Shown here: positions 53,937 through 63,515 of the stretch, piece by piece
Layout: every line of letters starts with the position of its first letter
How positions within the stretch are numbered: position 1 is the first letter of the stretch
Origin: Paralithodes platypus
Lineage: Eukaryota > Arthropoda > Malacostraca > Decapoda > Lithodidae
Assembly (NCBI GenBank): GCA_032716605.1
Contig: CM064539.1
Location: 3,297,550-3,361,549 of the forward strand
Reading direction: 5' to 3'
DNA: 64,000 bases
Translations under genes and position numbers: made by a program
Notes under the pieces: model-generated
The model's input: only the letters and a program-made list of their open reading frames with translations
Database searches by the model: none
What the model was told of the DNA's origin: nothing

Positions 53937-54258
53937 TTAAGGGGAGATCTCCATTTGAGGGATTTTTTTCTTGACCACTTTCTCCCTCATGTTTAACCCC
54001 ATTGCTTTTGATATTATAAAACGTTTGCCCCATTAGTTTAGCGATTTTAAGAACTTTCACCCCATATTAAGACCTTTCGTGCAATTCAGGTGTCGATTTT
54101 ATCCTGGCGAGCGATAGCGAGCCTGTAATTTAAGAGGAACCGGCCTTCGGCCGGGAAATTTTTCTACCGAAAAATGAATTTATCTTCAAAGGGACTCAAG
54201 GGGATGTAATTTTAAGCTTGATGGAGGTCTAGGGAACAAACTAAATACCTCCCCTTAA
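53937..54258 (+). mobile_element. Family A element (A12)
   Basis: Complete and of the A3 subfamily. A small deletion removes TGTACA after the AT hairpin. The right TTAA (54255-54258) is shared with B7. Confidence 0.8.
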
Positions 54259-54472
54259 CCCGTACAATACCAGTGACATACATTTCATCACATTCTGGCA
54301 ACTATAAGACGATTTTAATCAGCTTAGGAAGGACCTCTAGCAATAAAAAGGCTTCAAACTATCTCCACCAAACCTTTTTAGCTACCACAGATCCTTCCTA
54401 AGCTGCATAATATCGTCTAAAAATAGCTAGCATGCAATATAACACACACGTCGCTGGTACTCAAAGGGTTAA
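54255..54472. mobile_element. Family B element, compact (B7)
   Basis: TTAACCCGTACAATACCAGT at the left, ACGTCGCTGGTACTCAAAGG with GTTAA at the right; 218 bp, sharing its first TTAA with A12. Confidence 0.8.
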
Positions 54473-54562
54473 AGGAGAGGAAATGAAAGAAATGAAAGAA
54501 AGTAAGAATTTTAAGGAGACATTTAGAGGCTTAGGGAAGACAAAAGAAAGGAGTGAACAATA

Positions 54563-54922
54563 CTAAGGGGCTGTGGTTCGTTTTTCTGGACCCCCTTCTG
54601 CCTAATATTTAGCCCCACTAGTTTTCAGATTTTAAGACGTTTGGCCCATTAGTTAACACCTTTCGCCCCTTTTTCTTTGTCAATATTGAGACTTTCAGTG
54701 TCCTTTAGGTGTCGATTTTTTCCTGGCGAGCGATAGCGAGCCTGTAATTTAGGAGGCACCAGCCTTCGGGCGGGAATTTTTTTTACCGAAAAATGTACAA
54801 ATATATCTTGAGGGTTGATCCTGGAGTTGTTATTTTAAGTTTGATGGAGGTCTAGGGAGGAAACTAAAATAATAATACATACATTATAAAAATCGATCAA
54901 GAAAAGACTCATCTCCTCTTAA
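54563..54922 (+). mobile_element. Family A' element (A13)
   Basis: Left CTAAGGGGCTGTGG (TTAA mutated to CTAA), right CATCTCCTCTTAA. Same subfamily as A9, with core GGCGAGCGATAGCGAGCC intact. Confidence 0.7.
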
Positions 54923-54934
54923 AAGTGTGATCGT

Positions 54935-55113
54935 AGCTACTGAAAAGGCTAGGAGTTCAGAGGGAAAAAACAAAAATTACGAGGGAAGCTAGATGTGAGA
55001 GGCAGAGGTCAAGAAAGGCGGTATTTGAAGAGGCAATTAGAGAGGCGGGGTGAGAGTGAGGAGAGAGAGAGAGAGCTAAGATCCTGAAGTTAGAGAGATC
55101 GCCCATATTTTAT
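54935..55113. repeat. Local duplication, first copy
   Basis: The segment GAAAAGGCTAGGAGTTCAG through AGAAAGGCGGTATTTGAAG and AGATCCTGAAGTTAGAGAG to CGCCCATATTTTATCTTG recurs in the same orientation at 55611-55770. It contains a short (GA)n. Confidence 0.85.
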
Positions 55114-55126
55114 CTTGGATGCCACA

Positions 55127-55361
55127 TTAACCCTTTCACGCATTTATGATGCAGAGGTTGCCAGATTAGCAATAAGAAATAGAGTTCTCTCACTCTTATA
55201 ATTACCTCTCCAAAATTAGTTTTCTGCCCAAAGCTAACTCAAAGACAACTGCAGAGGTTGAAGTAACTAAACTAAAGTTTTCTAAATACCCCTGATGGTA
55301 ACAAAGGCTTTAAAGTATCTCCAATAGGCTCAAAATCGCGTCATATGTCGGAGAGGGTTAA
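55127..55361. mobile_element. Family D element, compact (D4)
   Basis: TTAACCCTTTCACGCATTTA to GGAGAGGGTTAA, one internal unit, 235 bp. Its right TTAA is also the left TTAA of A14. Confidence 0.85.
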
Positions 55362-55612
55362 GGGGAGATTTTTTTTTTTTTTTTTTTCGTTGTGGGTTTT
55401 TTTTTTTTCATTTGTGTATTATTCTGTTAGTTTCCTCCTTAGACCTCCATCAAACTTAAAATAACAACTCCAGGATTCCCCTTCAAGATATATTTGTACA
55501 TTTTTCGGTAGAACATTTTCCCGGCCGAGTTCCTCCTAAATTACAGGCTGGCTATCGCTCGCCAGAAAATAACATCGACACCTAAATGACACGAAAAGTC
55601 TTAATATTGACA
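55358..55612 (-). mobile_element. Family A' element, truncated (A14)
   Basis: TTAAGGGGAGATTTTTT at the left with T-runs, then CCTCCATCAAACTTAAAA, the AT hairpin and a decayed core. It is cut at about 55612, exactly where the second copy of the local duplication begins. Confidence 0.7.
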
Positions 55613-55770
55613 CGGAAAAGGCTAGGAGTTGAGAGGGAAGCTACATGTGAGGGGGGCAGAGGTCAAGAAAGGCGGTATTTGAAGAGGCAATTAGAGGTGG
55701 GGGGAGAGTGAGGAGAGAGAGTGAGAGAGAGTGCCAAGATCCTGAAGTTAGTGAGATCGCCCATATGTTA
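55611..55770. repeat. Local duplication, second copy
   Basis: Matches 54935-55113 with a few small indels. The intervening DNA holds D4 and A14. Confidence 0.85.
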
Positions 55771-55861
55771 TCTTGCATGGGTTGTCTTTAGGTCGATTTT
55801 TGTCATTTATGTATTAATATGTTTAGTTTCCTCCCTGGCTAAAATGACATTAATAAGACTA

Positions 55862-55972
55862 TCTCACACTTAAAACTATTTTCACTACCACAGATCCTTC
55901 TTAAACTGCACACAATCGTCTAAATATAGCTAGAATGAAATAAATCAGACGTCGACGGTACAGAAGGGGTTA
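55862..55972. mobile_element. Family B right part (B11)
   Basis: CAGATCCTTCTTAAACTGCA, TCGTCTAAATATAGCTAGAA and GACGTCGACGGTACAGAAGG; the final TTAA is mutated to TTAG. The left half is absent. Confidence 0.7.
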
Positions 55973-56440
55973 GGAAGAATAGTAGGAGGAGGAGGGGGAA
56001 GGAGGGGGAGGAGGAGGAGGTGGTGGAGGAGAGGGAGAGGAGGAGAGGGAAAAGGAGAGGAGGAGGGGAAGGTGGATGAGGAGAGTGGGAGGGGGAGGTG
56101 GAGTGGGACGAGAAGGAGGAGGAGGAGAGGGAGAGGGGGAGAGGAGGAGGGGAAGGTGGATGAGGAGAGGGGGAGGTGGAGTGGGACGAGGAGGAAGAGG
56201 GGAGAGGGAGAGGAGGAGGAGGAAAAGAGGGAGAGGTAGAGGAGGAGGTTGTGGAGGGGAAAATAGGAGGAGGAGGAGAGGGGAAGGAAGAGGAGGAGGT
56301 GGAGGAGGTAGAGGAAGAAGTGCAAACCCCCGTCTCTCCCACCACCACCAACTATCGATTTCTGGGGTCCTAACAGCGATCAGGGGGTCCGGCCAAAGGA
56401 GGTAGCGGAGAGGGGGGGGGGGGGGGTCATGTCAAAACGG
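55973..56440. repeat. GGA-rich purine tract
   Basis: GGAGGAGG and GGGAGAGG repeats. A block with GGGGAAGGTGGATGAGGAGA recurs about 80 bp apart (56066 and 56149). A G run at 56413-56426. The frames here are artefacts. Confidence 0.85.
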
Positions 56441-56660
56441 CCACATAAAGGGGAGATGGGTCGTTTGTATTGTTCATTTATTTATCTTATTATTATATTA
56501 GTTTCTTCCATAGACCTCCAGTTTTGGTTGGTTTATTTTGCCAGTTTTACAGTTTGATATGGCCACTTAGGAATGTGGCCCTTTTGACTTGCTTTCGGGA
56601 GCGGCCTAGATAAAGGTATGCACATTGCTAACCCAGATAATGATAGTGGTATTGCATGGT

Positions 56661-56720
56661 ATAACCCTTTGAGTACCAGCGACGTGTGTTGTATTTTATT
56701 CTAGCTATAATTAGTCGATT
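56661..56720. mobile_element. Family B left-end fragment (B8)
   Basis: TATAACCCTTTGAGTACCAGC with GACGTG and a TTCTAGCTATAATTAGTCGA stretch, then loss of similarity. Confidence 0.55.
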
Positions 56721-56787
56721 CTACCTGTACCTATACAATTGTTGCCTAGGCTAACCCAGCTAGGTATATTTGTGATCGAGAACATTG

Positions 56788-57080
56788 TACGGTCGCGCTA
56801 ATAAGTCATGTCCCAGTTGTCATTGGTACGGTCGCTCTAATAAGTCATGTCCCAGCTGTCATTGGTACGGTCGCGCTAATAAGTCATGTCCCAGCTGTCA
56901 TTACGTTTGGCTTGCTCTGTGCTGTATTAATGTCTGTCAGATGTTGAATAGGGTGGGTAGGTGTAGGAAGATGTTTGTATGTTTCACTCGATATGAAGAA
57001 ATGAAGCTTAGATATTGCCGATGCTAATTATTGATCATAACATAATTGGTGCCGAGACATCACTTATTAGCGCGACTGTA
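56788..57080. mobile_element. Family F MITE with triplicated terminus (F4)
   Basis: The terminal 39 bp (GTACGGTCGCGCTAATAAGT plus CATGTCCCAGCTGTCATTG) is present three times, starting at 56787, 56826 and 56865. A normal F body and right end (CTTATTAGCGCGACTGTA) follow. As 39 is divisible by three it creates a repetitive 80-codon frame that is not a gene. Confidence 0.85.
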
Positions 57081-57535
57081 CTAGCTATATACAGTATACC
57101 TAAAGTATGAAAAACAAGTACCCTACTTGTGCAAGAAAGAATGTTATGCCTACGCTGGCCCGTCCTACTCTGTCTTGCTTTTTTCAACCTTTCTTTGACC
57201 TACTTGCATAATGCGACCATAATGCCCTGACAGCTATTTCTTACTTCGCTGCTCCGCCCCGATACTCATCAAAGGTGACACAGGGGGAGACAAAGAGAGA
57301 GTTAAGGGGGTAGATTGATAGGTAATACTAGATTCACAAATATATATGTAGATCATATTACAGGCACATACAGTAGATGAACAGAGAGTTACACAAATAC
57401 TCAGACCACACAGACCTTGCGGTTCCAACTAGGTTTTCTGGCCTTAATACTACTAGACAGGGACAGTTTATAGTGGAAGAATAGGACAGTAAAGTAGAAG
57501 GCTCTCTCCCCACCCTCCGGCTAAAAAGCCGTACC
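57081..57535. other. No clear gene
   Basis: Unique sequence. Its latter part may be the 3' untranslated end of the LINE relic that follows on the minus strand. Confidence 0.4.
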
Positions 57536-57559
57536 GGAAAATAGGATGAAGTGTAACCT

Positions 57560-57718
57560 GTATAAAGTATAGGAAGAAATTAGTTTGAAAAGGAAATTAC
57601 ACATGCCTACTGATTAATTACACATGCCTACTGATTAATTCATATTAACCCAATCTGCATTAAATGATCGTCCAGTCTTTTATTAAACGTATCAATAGAA
57701 TTACTGTCGACCACCTCC

Positions 57719-57754
<36 letters not shown>

Positions 57755-57780
57755 TGAGACATAGAGTACCATAGTCTGCC
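57560..57780 (-). pseudogene. CR1-like LINE C-terminal relic
   Basis: The minus strand reads EVVDSNSIDTFNKRLDDHL, the pattern that ends CR1-type ORF2 proteins (compare NVIDCITVDSFKLRLDKYL in the main LINE). A (GA)n at about 57722-57750 interrupts it. It comes from a different family than the main LINE. Confidence 0.6.
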
Positions 57781-57977
57781 GTTCACTGTTCACCAAGCTA
57801 TAGATATATCATCCCTTGATCTCATTCTATCAGCTCAGCCTTGACCTGATCGAAGCCATCTAGACAAGAAACCCTATCGTAGCACAGACTGGCCAACCTT
57901 CGCCATGTTGGGGCTACTGGAGTCAATAGCTTATCTTTGCACTCAATATGTCCAAAACCATAATATAATTCGTCAAC

Positions 57978-58544
57978 ACTATAGTCTATTCACTGTAAGT
58001 AGGCAATAAATCATGACCTCTAACCTCTGTAACTCAAAAACGACTAGAGTAATCGAACTAATATTTCTACCATTTGGGAAGAGTCAGATAAGGAACAGAT
58101 GTGGATATATACAGCCAATTTGCTCTAGCCCTTTTTGAGTTACAGAGGATAATGGTCATGATTTCTCGCCTACTTAGAGTACAAAGGAGTACAAAGGAGT
58201 ACAAAGGAAATCAAGCAACAACAGATATAGTGACCCTTCTAGGCTGCTTGTCCTCCAAAACACTGAGGATCAAGTGTCCACACAGTGGTTTAGAGTGGGT
58301 AAGGGAACATTGGAAAGGGAACTACTGCCCTGGAACTAATGTCCGTGGCAGGACTAGGAAGTTAGTAGGGGACATATGGGTTAGTAACTGAGGGGTGGAT
58401 AAAATAAAGTTATTCATTTACAAACGCCGTCAGTCGCGGGTTTGATGCGAGATATTTGTCTAGGCGGAATTTAAATGAATCAACGGTGCTGCAGTCTATA
58501 ACGTCTATATGCGAGATATTTGTGTATAGAAGTACAGACTATAG
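57978..58544. mobile_element. Family H MITE split by a LINE insertion (H3)
   Basis: Left arm CTATAGTCTATTCACTGTAA through CCCTTTTTGAGTTACAGAGG to TCTCGCCTACTTAG at about 58171. The element then resumes only as GTACAGACTATAG (58532-58544). The missing part of the right arm is replaced by the LINE at 58172-58535. Confidence 0.7.
58172..58535 (-). mobile_element. 5'-truncated copy of the CR1-group LINE
   Basis: On the minus strand this matches the last about 330 bases of the LINE at 17277-21349: the ORF2 end with the TVDSFKF and LDKYLASN region, the 3' untranslated sequence GGATCAAGTGTCC-complement, and a tail of three ACAAAGGAGT repeats at 58178-58207. It fixes the 3' end and tail unit of the family. 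Confidence 0.85.
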
Positions 58545-58616
58545 TGGTATTGGAGGCCATAGCTTCTCTTTACACTCAATATGTCCCAAACCACACTACC
58601 ATTCAGCAACACTAGT

Positions 58617-58942
58617 TTAAGGGGAGATCTCCACTTGAGGGATTGTTTTCTTGACCCCTTTCTCCCTCATGTTTAGCCCCATTGCTTTTGATATTATAAA
58701 ACGTTTGCCCCATTAGTTTAGCGATTTTAAGAACTTTCACCCCATATTAAGACCTTTCGTGCAATTCAGGTGTCTATTTTATCCTGGCGAGCGATAGCGA
58801 GCCTGTAATTTAAGAGGAATCGGCCTTCGGCCGGGACATTTTTCTACCGAAAAATGTACAAATTTATCTTGAAAGGGACTCAAGGGGTTGTAATTTTAAG
58901 GTTGCTGGAGGTCTAGGGAACAAACTAAATATCTCCCCTTAA
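58617..58942 (+). mobile_element. Family A element (A15)
   Basis: Complete and of the A3 subfamily. The right TTAA (58939-58942) is shared with B9. Confidence 0.8.
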
Positions 58943-59153
58943 CCCTTTCAGTACCAGCGACGTGTGTTATATTGTACGCTAGCTATATTTATACGATATT
59001 ACGCAGGTTAGGAAGGATCTGTGGTAGGTAAAAGAGTGGGTTGATGTAGTTGGAAGCCTTATTATTGCTAGAGGGCCTTCCTAAGCTGAATAAAAGCTTC
59101 TAATAGTCGTCACAATATACAGACAAGGACGTCACCGGTACTGTATGGGTTAA
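58939..59153. mobile_element. Family B element, compact (B9)
   Basis: TTAACCCTTTCAGTACCAGC with GACGTG at the left, GACGTCACCGGTACTGTATG with GGTTAA at the right; 215 bp. Confidence 0.85.
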
Positions 59154-59248
59154 CTAGTGTAATAGTTGATATTTGGATCCACATAATTCCACATAATTCC
59201 ACATAATTCCACATAATCAAGAATATAATGCCACCTTGGTAGTGGATA

Positions 59249-59832
59249 ATTGATCACTTGCGAGTTTCGGTCTATAAGGAAGTTGGAGCCGTAGCCATCA
59301 ATATTTAGCAGAATTACCAGCTAAAATACGGTCATTATACATTTATAAATACGGTCATGATACATTTATAAATACGGTCATGATACATTTATAAATACGG
59401 TCATATATGTACATTTATAAATACGGTCATATATGTACATTTATAAATACGGTCACATATGTACATTTATAAATACGGTCATATATGTACATTTATAAAT
59501 ACGGTCATATACATTTATAAAACGGTCATTATACATTTATAAATACGGTCATTATACATTTATAAATACGGTCATTATACATTTATAAATACGGTCATTA
59601 TACATTTATAAATACGGTCATTATACATTTATAAATACGGTCATTATACATTTATAAATACGGTCATTATACATTTATAAATACGGTCATTATACATTTA
59701 TAAATACATCAAACCAAATTGATCATACTTTTTTTATCCAACAGAAACCCACATTATCATTGCATATTTCTCTTTAATATCGATGTTCACGGCTCCAACT
59801 TGCATATAGCCTGAAACTCGCAAGTGATCAAT
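59249..59832. mobile_element. Family J MITE with internal 23-bp array (J2)
   Basis: Ends ATTGATCACTTGCGAGTTTC and GAAACTCGCAAGTGATCAAT. Between about 59325 and 59706 are about 16 units with ACATTTATAAATACGGTCAT and small linkers (TAT or ATATGT). J1 has this region once and is 229 bp; J2 is 584 bp. Confidence 0.85.
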
Positions 59833-59952
59833 CTCGACACCACAAGTATTTACGTCCAAAGGGAAAAAAAAAAAAAAAGGATCCAATCTCTGTTTCTACA
59901 TGGTCTCTAAACCCGACCAGTCCCGTCTTGGAAAGTTGTGTCCAATCTTGTC

Positions 59953-60333
59953 TTAAGGGGGGTGACCTGCCTTTTTTTTTTCTCCTTTTCTCTCTTTCTC
60001 TGGCTTGTATCCATTCGGCACCATTCAGCCTACGGGTTTAAGACGTTTATGCCCATCCAGGTGTTGATTTCTTCCTGGCGAGCGATAGCGAGCTAGCATT
60101 GTATGGAGAAATCAGGCTTCGCCGGAGACATTTTTCTATACAAAATTGACAAATTTTGCCTGATGTCAAATCTTGTTTTTTAAATATGCTGCCTCGCTAC
60201 CACTCGCCAAGACAAAATCGACACCTGGATGGGGATAAACGTCTTAAAACAGTAGGCTGAATAGGGCCAAATGGATAGAAGCCAGGGAAAGAGAGAACAG
60301 GAGAGAAAGATAAAGAAAAAACGGTGACCTTAA
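59953..60333. mobile_element. Family C element (C9)
   Basis: TTAAGGGGGGTGACCTGCC at the left, ACGGTGACCTTAA at the right (C run shortened). Arms and hairpins are present with several substitutions. Confidence 0.75.
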
Positions 60334-60347
60334 AAAACTTAAAAAAC

Positions 60348-60683
60348 TTAAGGGGAAGTTTTTAGTGTGTTTCCTAGACTTCCATCAAGCTTGAAATTAC
60401 ACCCCCTTGACCCCCTTTCAAGATAAATTTGTACATTTTTCGGTAGAAAAATGTCCCGGCCGAAGGTCGGTTCTTCTTAAATTACAGGCTCGCTATCGCT
60501 CGCCAGGAAAAAATCGACACCTAAATGGCACGAAAGGTTTTAAAAGTGACATAAATGGGGTGAAAGTTCTTAAAATCGCCAAACTAATGGGGCGAACATC
60601 TTAAAATCTCAATAGCAATGGGGCTAAACATGAGAGAGAAAGGGGTAAAGAAAAAAATCCCTCAAGTGGAAATCTCCCCTTAA
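60348..60683 (-). mobile_element. Family A element (A16)
   Basis: Complete and inverted. Separated from C9 by a TTAAAAAAC repeat (60330-60351) that itself contains TTAA three times, two of which are the element boundaries. Confidence 0.8.
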
Positions 60684-60726
60684 CACAGCTCGCCCAACCC
60701 AACTCTGGCAATTACTAATAGTCTTA

Positions 60727-60813
60727 TATATGGGTGTGGTGTCCCGAGTTCGAATCCCGGGAGGACCATAATTATATGCTTTCATTAGTTTATTCAAGTG
60801 CATAATTGGGGTT
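60727..60813 (+). mobile_element. tRNA-derived SINE fragment
   Basis: GGTGTGGTGTCCCGAG, B-box GTTCGAATCCCGG, GGAGGACCATAATTATATGC and TTTCATTAGTTTATTC. Same family as 7929-7985 and related to 43046-43165. Confidence 0.65.
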
Positions 60814-60924
60814 TGTAATTGATGATTAATGTTAAGAACGGGGTGTTGCTTAATTATATGTATTGCTTCTCACAGTTGATATCACCACAACATGTATATA
60901 AGCGTGTAAATCCTATATCCGGTT

Positions 60925-61020
60925 TATATCATTCTATTCTAATCTACATACTCAGGCCCAATACCTATTTTTGGTATTTTTTTTTTTAGGGGGTGGCCGA
61001 CTCAAGACAGAGCCAGAACC
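60925..61020 (-). repeat. Dispersed repeat M (M3)
   Basis: Inverted copy: CAGGCCCAATACC, an AT/T run, GGGGGTGGCCGACTCAAGAC and AGAGCCAGAACC. Confidence 0.6.
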
Positions 61021-61319
61021 ATCATCACTACTACTAGTGCTGTCACCATCATATCTACTACTGTCATCACTACTATCACCACCATCCCCATTATTACTAC
61101 CATCACTTCTAATGTCAACTAAACTAACTTAACCTAACAAATGCGGGGCGAGTTGTTTTCGGGGCGTCATCTCCAGTAACCATCACCAACACTTTCACCA
61201 TCATCACTACTACTATCCCCATCATCTACTACCATCATCACTGCTTCTATCACCACCACTATCACAACTATTTTTCACAATCATGACTGCCCTCACTACC
61301 ATAATAACCATCATCAAAG
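61021..61319. repeat. CAT/CAC trinucleotide-rich DNA
   Basis: Irregular ATCATCACTACTACT repetition, broken near 61090-61185. Similar repetition resumes beyond the next LINE (62345-62490), so that LINE probably landed in it. Confidence 0.8.
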
Positions 61320-61329
61320 GCGGCAGTAC

Positions 61330-62323
61330 GTGTGGAGAGTGAGCAGAGCGAGTTCTTTGACCTGAATGTTGGTTTGAAACAGGGGTGTGTGATGTCCCCG
61401 TGGTTGTTTACTGTATATATGGATGGAGTCATGAAAGAAATACTATCAAGAGCAGTGGATGTTGGTGTATCGCTGAAAAGGGAGGGAATTGAGTGGAAGC
61501 TATACCTATACTGCTGTTTGCGGATGATACAGTTCTGATGAGTGATAATGAATGGGAGTTGCAGGGTCTGGTAAATGAGTTTGGAACAGTGTGCGAAAAA
61601 CGGAATTTGAAGGTAAATGCGGGGAAGAGCAAGGTTATGGGTCCTTCGAAAGGGGTGAAGTCACAGAGTGTGAGGTGAAGCTGAACGGTCAGGCTATGGA
61701 GATCGTCAACTCTTTTTAAGTATCTGGGCAGTGTGTTGAGTAAAGATGGGACTATGGATGAAGAAGTGCGGGAGAGGGTACAACAGGGGAAGAGGGTTGT
61801 AGGAATGCTGAAAGCAGTAACAAGAAATAGGGTGGTCAGTATGGAAGTGAAGAAGTCCTTGCATGACAGTGTGGTAATCCTGTCACTGACTTACGGAAGC
61901 GAAGCATGGACGTTGGTTGAGAGACTCAGACCAAGAGTGAGAGCAGTGGAAACGAATTACCTAAGAAGTGCGTGCGGAGTTACATGGAGGGATAGACAGA
62001 CTAATGAGGAAGTAAGAAGGAGGTGTGGTGTGGAGGTAGATGTGCTGGAAAGTGTGAAAAGGAACAACTTGAGATGGTTCGGCCATATGGAACGTATGGA
62101 AAGCGAGAGAATGACTTAAGAGGGTATACGAGAGCGAGGTGGAGGACAGAGAGGGAGAGGTAGACCGAAAGAGAGGTGGAAGGATGGAGTGAGGAAGTAT
62201 ATGAACGAAGGCGGTGCTGGTTGGGGGGAGGGGCGTCAACTGACCGGGGACAGAGGTGCATGGGGGCGGTTCGTTCGTGTCCACCCCGTCGGGGATCACG
62301 GCGTCAGGCAATAGATAGATAGA
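61330..62323 (+). pseudogene. LINE reverse transcriptase 3' half (5'-truncated)
   Basis: Reverse transcriptase from the GLKQGCVMSPWLF block: VYMDGVMKEI, then after a frameshift near 61495 LLFADDTVLMSDNEWELQGL (FADD catalytic motif) and KVNAGKSKVMG. A lesion follows at 61676-61733, then YLGSVLSKDGTMDEEV, GMLKAVTRNRVVSMEVKKSL, TYGSEAWTLVERLRPRVRA and NNLRWFGHMERMESERMT. There is a stop at 62117, then a readable basic tail to about 62300. The 3' end is GGGGATCACGGCGTCAGGC with a TAGA tail (62310-62323). Three lesions; inactive. Confidence 0.85.
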
Positions 62324-62344
62324 TTTCCATGTTTTTTTTGTTTT

Positions 62345-62510
62345 TTTTTATAATCACCACAACTATCATTACTACACTCAGACACAATATCGTCACCACT
62401 ACAGATCATCACCACCATGACAAATACTATCACAATTATCAACACCATCAATACAAATACCATGATCACCATTATCATCACATCTGTGATGTGTGTGATG
62501 TGTGTCTGCT
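62345..62510. repeat. CAT/CAC-rich low-complexity DNA
   Basis: Continuation of the trinucleotide-rich DNA after the LINE, preceded by a T run (62332-62349). Confidence 0.8.
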
Positions 62511-62778
62511 AACGCAGAGTTGATAATATTGATATCTTTTGAGTTATGATCGCCGTGAGTGCGTGTCATCAAGTGTTATGGGTTGTGAATGTTCCTACCC
62601 TACCCTGCCTTGCCTCGCTGCCAGGACCAGAAGCACCATTATATTAAATTCCTGGCGGTCCTCTCGTTACCAGACGTCACCTGCAGTCTTTATGTGACTA
62701 TGTAAATGTGGGGGTGGGGACGAGGTGAAGCAGAACGGAGCCAGGTGGAGCTGATGGGGAAAATACTGGAGATGATGG

Positions 62779-63515
62779 CGATGTGATGGTGGTGGTGGTG
62801 GAGGGATGGTGAGGGGTGAATGGTGTGGAGAGGTGGTGGTGATGGGATGGTGTGGAGAGATGGTGTTGAGGTCGTGGTGGTGGGGGAGGGATGGTGAGAG
62901 CTGGTGGTGAGGGGTGGAGGTATGGTAGTGGTGGAGGGAGGGTGAGGGGTGGATGGTGTGGAGAGGTGATGGTGGTGGTAGTGGTGGAGGGAGGGTGAGG
63001 GATGGATGGTGTGGAGGGATGGATGGTGTGGAGAGGTGGTAGTGGTGGAGGGATGGATGGTGTGAAGAGGTGGTGGTGGTGGTGGTGGAGGGATGGATGG
63101 TGTGGAGAGGTGGTGGTGGAGGGATGGTGAGGGCTGGATGATGTGGAGAGGTGGTGGTGGAGGGATGGATGGTGTGGAGAGGTGGTGGTGATTGTGGTGG
63201 AGGGATGGTGAGGGGTGGATAGTGTGGAGAGGTGGTGGTGGAGGGATGGTGAGGGGTGGATGGTCTGGAGAGGTGGTGGTGGAGGGATGGATGTTGTGGA
63301 GAGGTGGTGGTGGATGGTGTGGAGAGGTGGTGGTGGAGGAGGGATGGATGGTGTGGAGAGGTGGTGGTGGTGGAGGGATGGATGGTGTGGAGTGGTGGTG
63401 GAGGGATGGTGTGGAGAGGTGGTGGTGGTGGTGGAGAGACGGCGAGGGCTGGATGGTGTGGAGAGGTGATGGTGGTGAGGGGTGGATGGTGTGGAGAGGT
63501 GGTGGAGGGATGGTG
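62779..63515. repeat. TGGTGGTGGAGGGATGGATGG minisatellite
   Basis: Variable units of about 30-45 bp built from GGTGTGGAGAGGTGGTGG, GAGGGATGGATGGT and GAGGGATGGTGAGGG. The 281-codon Ser/Pro/His-rich minus frame arises from these units and I do not regard it as a gene. Confidence 0.9.
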
